Below are positions 63,558 through 64,000 of a stretch of 64,000 nt of DNA, one piece after another. This stretch comes from an uncultured Flavobacteriaceae bacterium (lineage in GTDB: Bacteria > Bacteroidota > Bacteroidia > Flavobacteriales > Flavobacteriaceae): assembly GCA_947494205.1 (NCBI GenBank), contig CANLUH010000001.1, positions 248,001 to 312,000 of the forward strand, given 5' to 3'. Below the pieces are notes generated by a model. The model was given only the letters and a program-made list of their open reading frames with translations, searched no databases and was not told the DNA's origin. The position numbers and the translations under genes were made by a program. Each line of letters begins with the position of its first letter. Positions within the stretch are counted from its first letter, which is position 1.

Positions 63558-64000
63558 ATGTTTCAAACAACTTTTCTTCAGCATTTAAAACAAGAATTAC
63601 CTGAGAACACCTCTATAATAGAGGCAGTAGCTACTGCTTTACAGATAAGTTATGATGCAGCGCATAGAAGAACGTCTTTAAAAAGTAAATTATCTCTAGA
63701 TGAAAGTGTCATCTTAGCTAATTATTATAATGTGTCATTAGATCGTTTATTTGAAGCTAAAAGTGCAGACTTTGTCTCTGTTGAAAAAACCAAACATATA
63801 GAACATGAAACCGAATTAGAGTTATATTTTGAAGAGTCTTACAATTCACTCTTTCCTTTATTAAAACAACAGGACAGTAGTATTTTATATTCGGCTAAAG
63901 ACATTCCTTTATTTTATAACTTAAATGGGGATTTATTAAGTAGGTTTAAATATTATGTATGGTTAAAGTTATTAAGTCCTGATTTAATACATAAAAGCTT
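63558..64000 (+). CDS. HTH-type regulator-like protein, C-terminus cut off by window edge
   Basis: The frame is open from the ATG at 63558 to the window end (147 codons). It begins MFQTTFLQHLKQELPEN. The HTH-like segment ALQISYDAAHRRTSLKSKL and SLDESVILANYYNVSLDRLFE aligns with the 332-residue protein at 54061, as does SILYSAKDIPLFYNL followed by YYVWLKL. It is divergent from the HMGR-kinase operon, so control of that operon is plausible. By analogy with the 54-59 kb layout, a hybrid kinase may follow beyond the window. Confidence 0.85.
   Translation, partial: MFQTTFLQHLKQELPENTSIIEAVATALQISYDAAHRRTSLKSKLSLDESVILANYYNVSLDRLFEAKSADFVSVEKTKHIEHETELELYFEESYNSLFPLLKQQDSSILYSAKDIPLFYNLNGDLLSRFKYYVWLKLLSPDLIHKS

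Noticed and set aside
1-64000. CRISPR arrays, tRNA, rRNA, insertion sequences, prophage
   Set aside because: No repeat-spacer pattern, cloverleaf-like intergenic sequence, transposase, integrase or phage structural gene was seen.

Overview
The window is about one-third GC. It comes from a marine-type member of the Flavobacteriaceae (Bacteroidetes). The evidence is type IX secretion (T9SS) parts and cargo, Bacteroidetes-type -7 boxes (TAnnTTTG), few Shine-Dalgarno sites, a sodium-pumping NQR complex, and the pairs rpsO-pnp and ubiE-porT. I saw no rRNA, tRNA, CRISPR array, insertion sequence or prophage. It looks like chromosomal core sequence with islands of secreted and regulatory genes.

Layout. 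1-4.9 kb: a truncated LamG/FN3 secreted protein and a propeller-type LytS kinase with its LytTR regulator. 4.9-7.3 kb: apbE, a short NQR-associated protein and a DUF4846 protein. 7.3-16 kb: a small T9SS-sorted, cohesin-like protein downstream of two large secreted metalloproteases (M43 and M36). Both proteases end in the same dockerin-like module, and the last 321 bp are nearly identical in DNA. 16.3-22.4 kb: nqrABCDEF. 22.5-27.8 kb: T9SS plug protein, apaG, two overlapping unknown/NRDE genes, pruA. 28-31 kb: a secreted alpha/beta-hydrolase with a third copy of the dockerin-like module. 31-34 kb: rsmG, a desaturase, an aminotransferase. 34-38.7 kb: a TPR kinase/LytTR regulator pair, a lipoprotein and a T9SS cargo protein. 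38.8-42.8 kb: three tiny membrane proteins and trkHA. 43-53 kb: housekeeping genes (ubiE, porT, a SpoU methyltransferase, a TamL-like barrel, fbaA, accD, rpsO, pnp). 53-59.5 kb: a lipoprotein, an HTH regulator and two tandem hybrid kinases. 59.5-63.4 kb: a tight four-gene operon. 63.6 kb to the end: a second, truncated copy of the HTH regulator.

Two parts deserve most attention. The first is the operon at 59548-63347. It encodes an HMG-CoA reductase fused to an aminoglycoside/choline-kinase-like phosphotransferase, a CDP-archaeol-synthase-like (CarS) membrane protein, a CDP-alcohol phosphatidyltransferase and a GtrA-like protein. Together these look like a dedicated route to an unusual, perhaps isoprenoid-containing, phospholipid. 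Paralogous HTH regulators lie on both sides of it. The second is the set of secreted hydrolases with a shared EF-hand-like C-terminal module, next to a small cohesin-like protein with a T9SS sorting tail. This could be a cell-surface docking arrangement for proteases. Both proposals are inferences from sequence and context.
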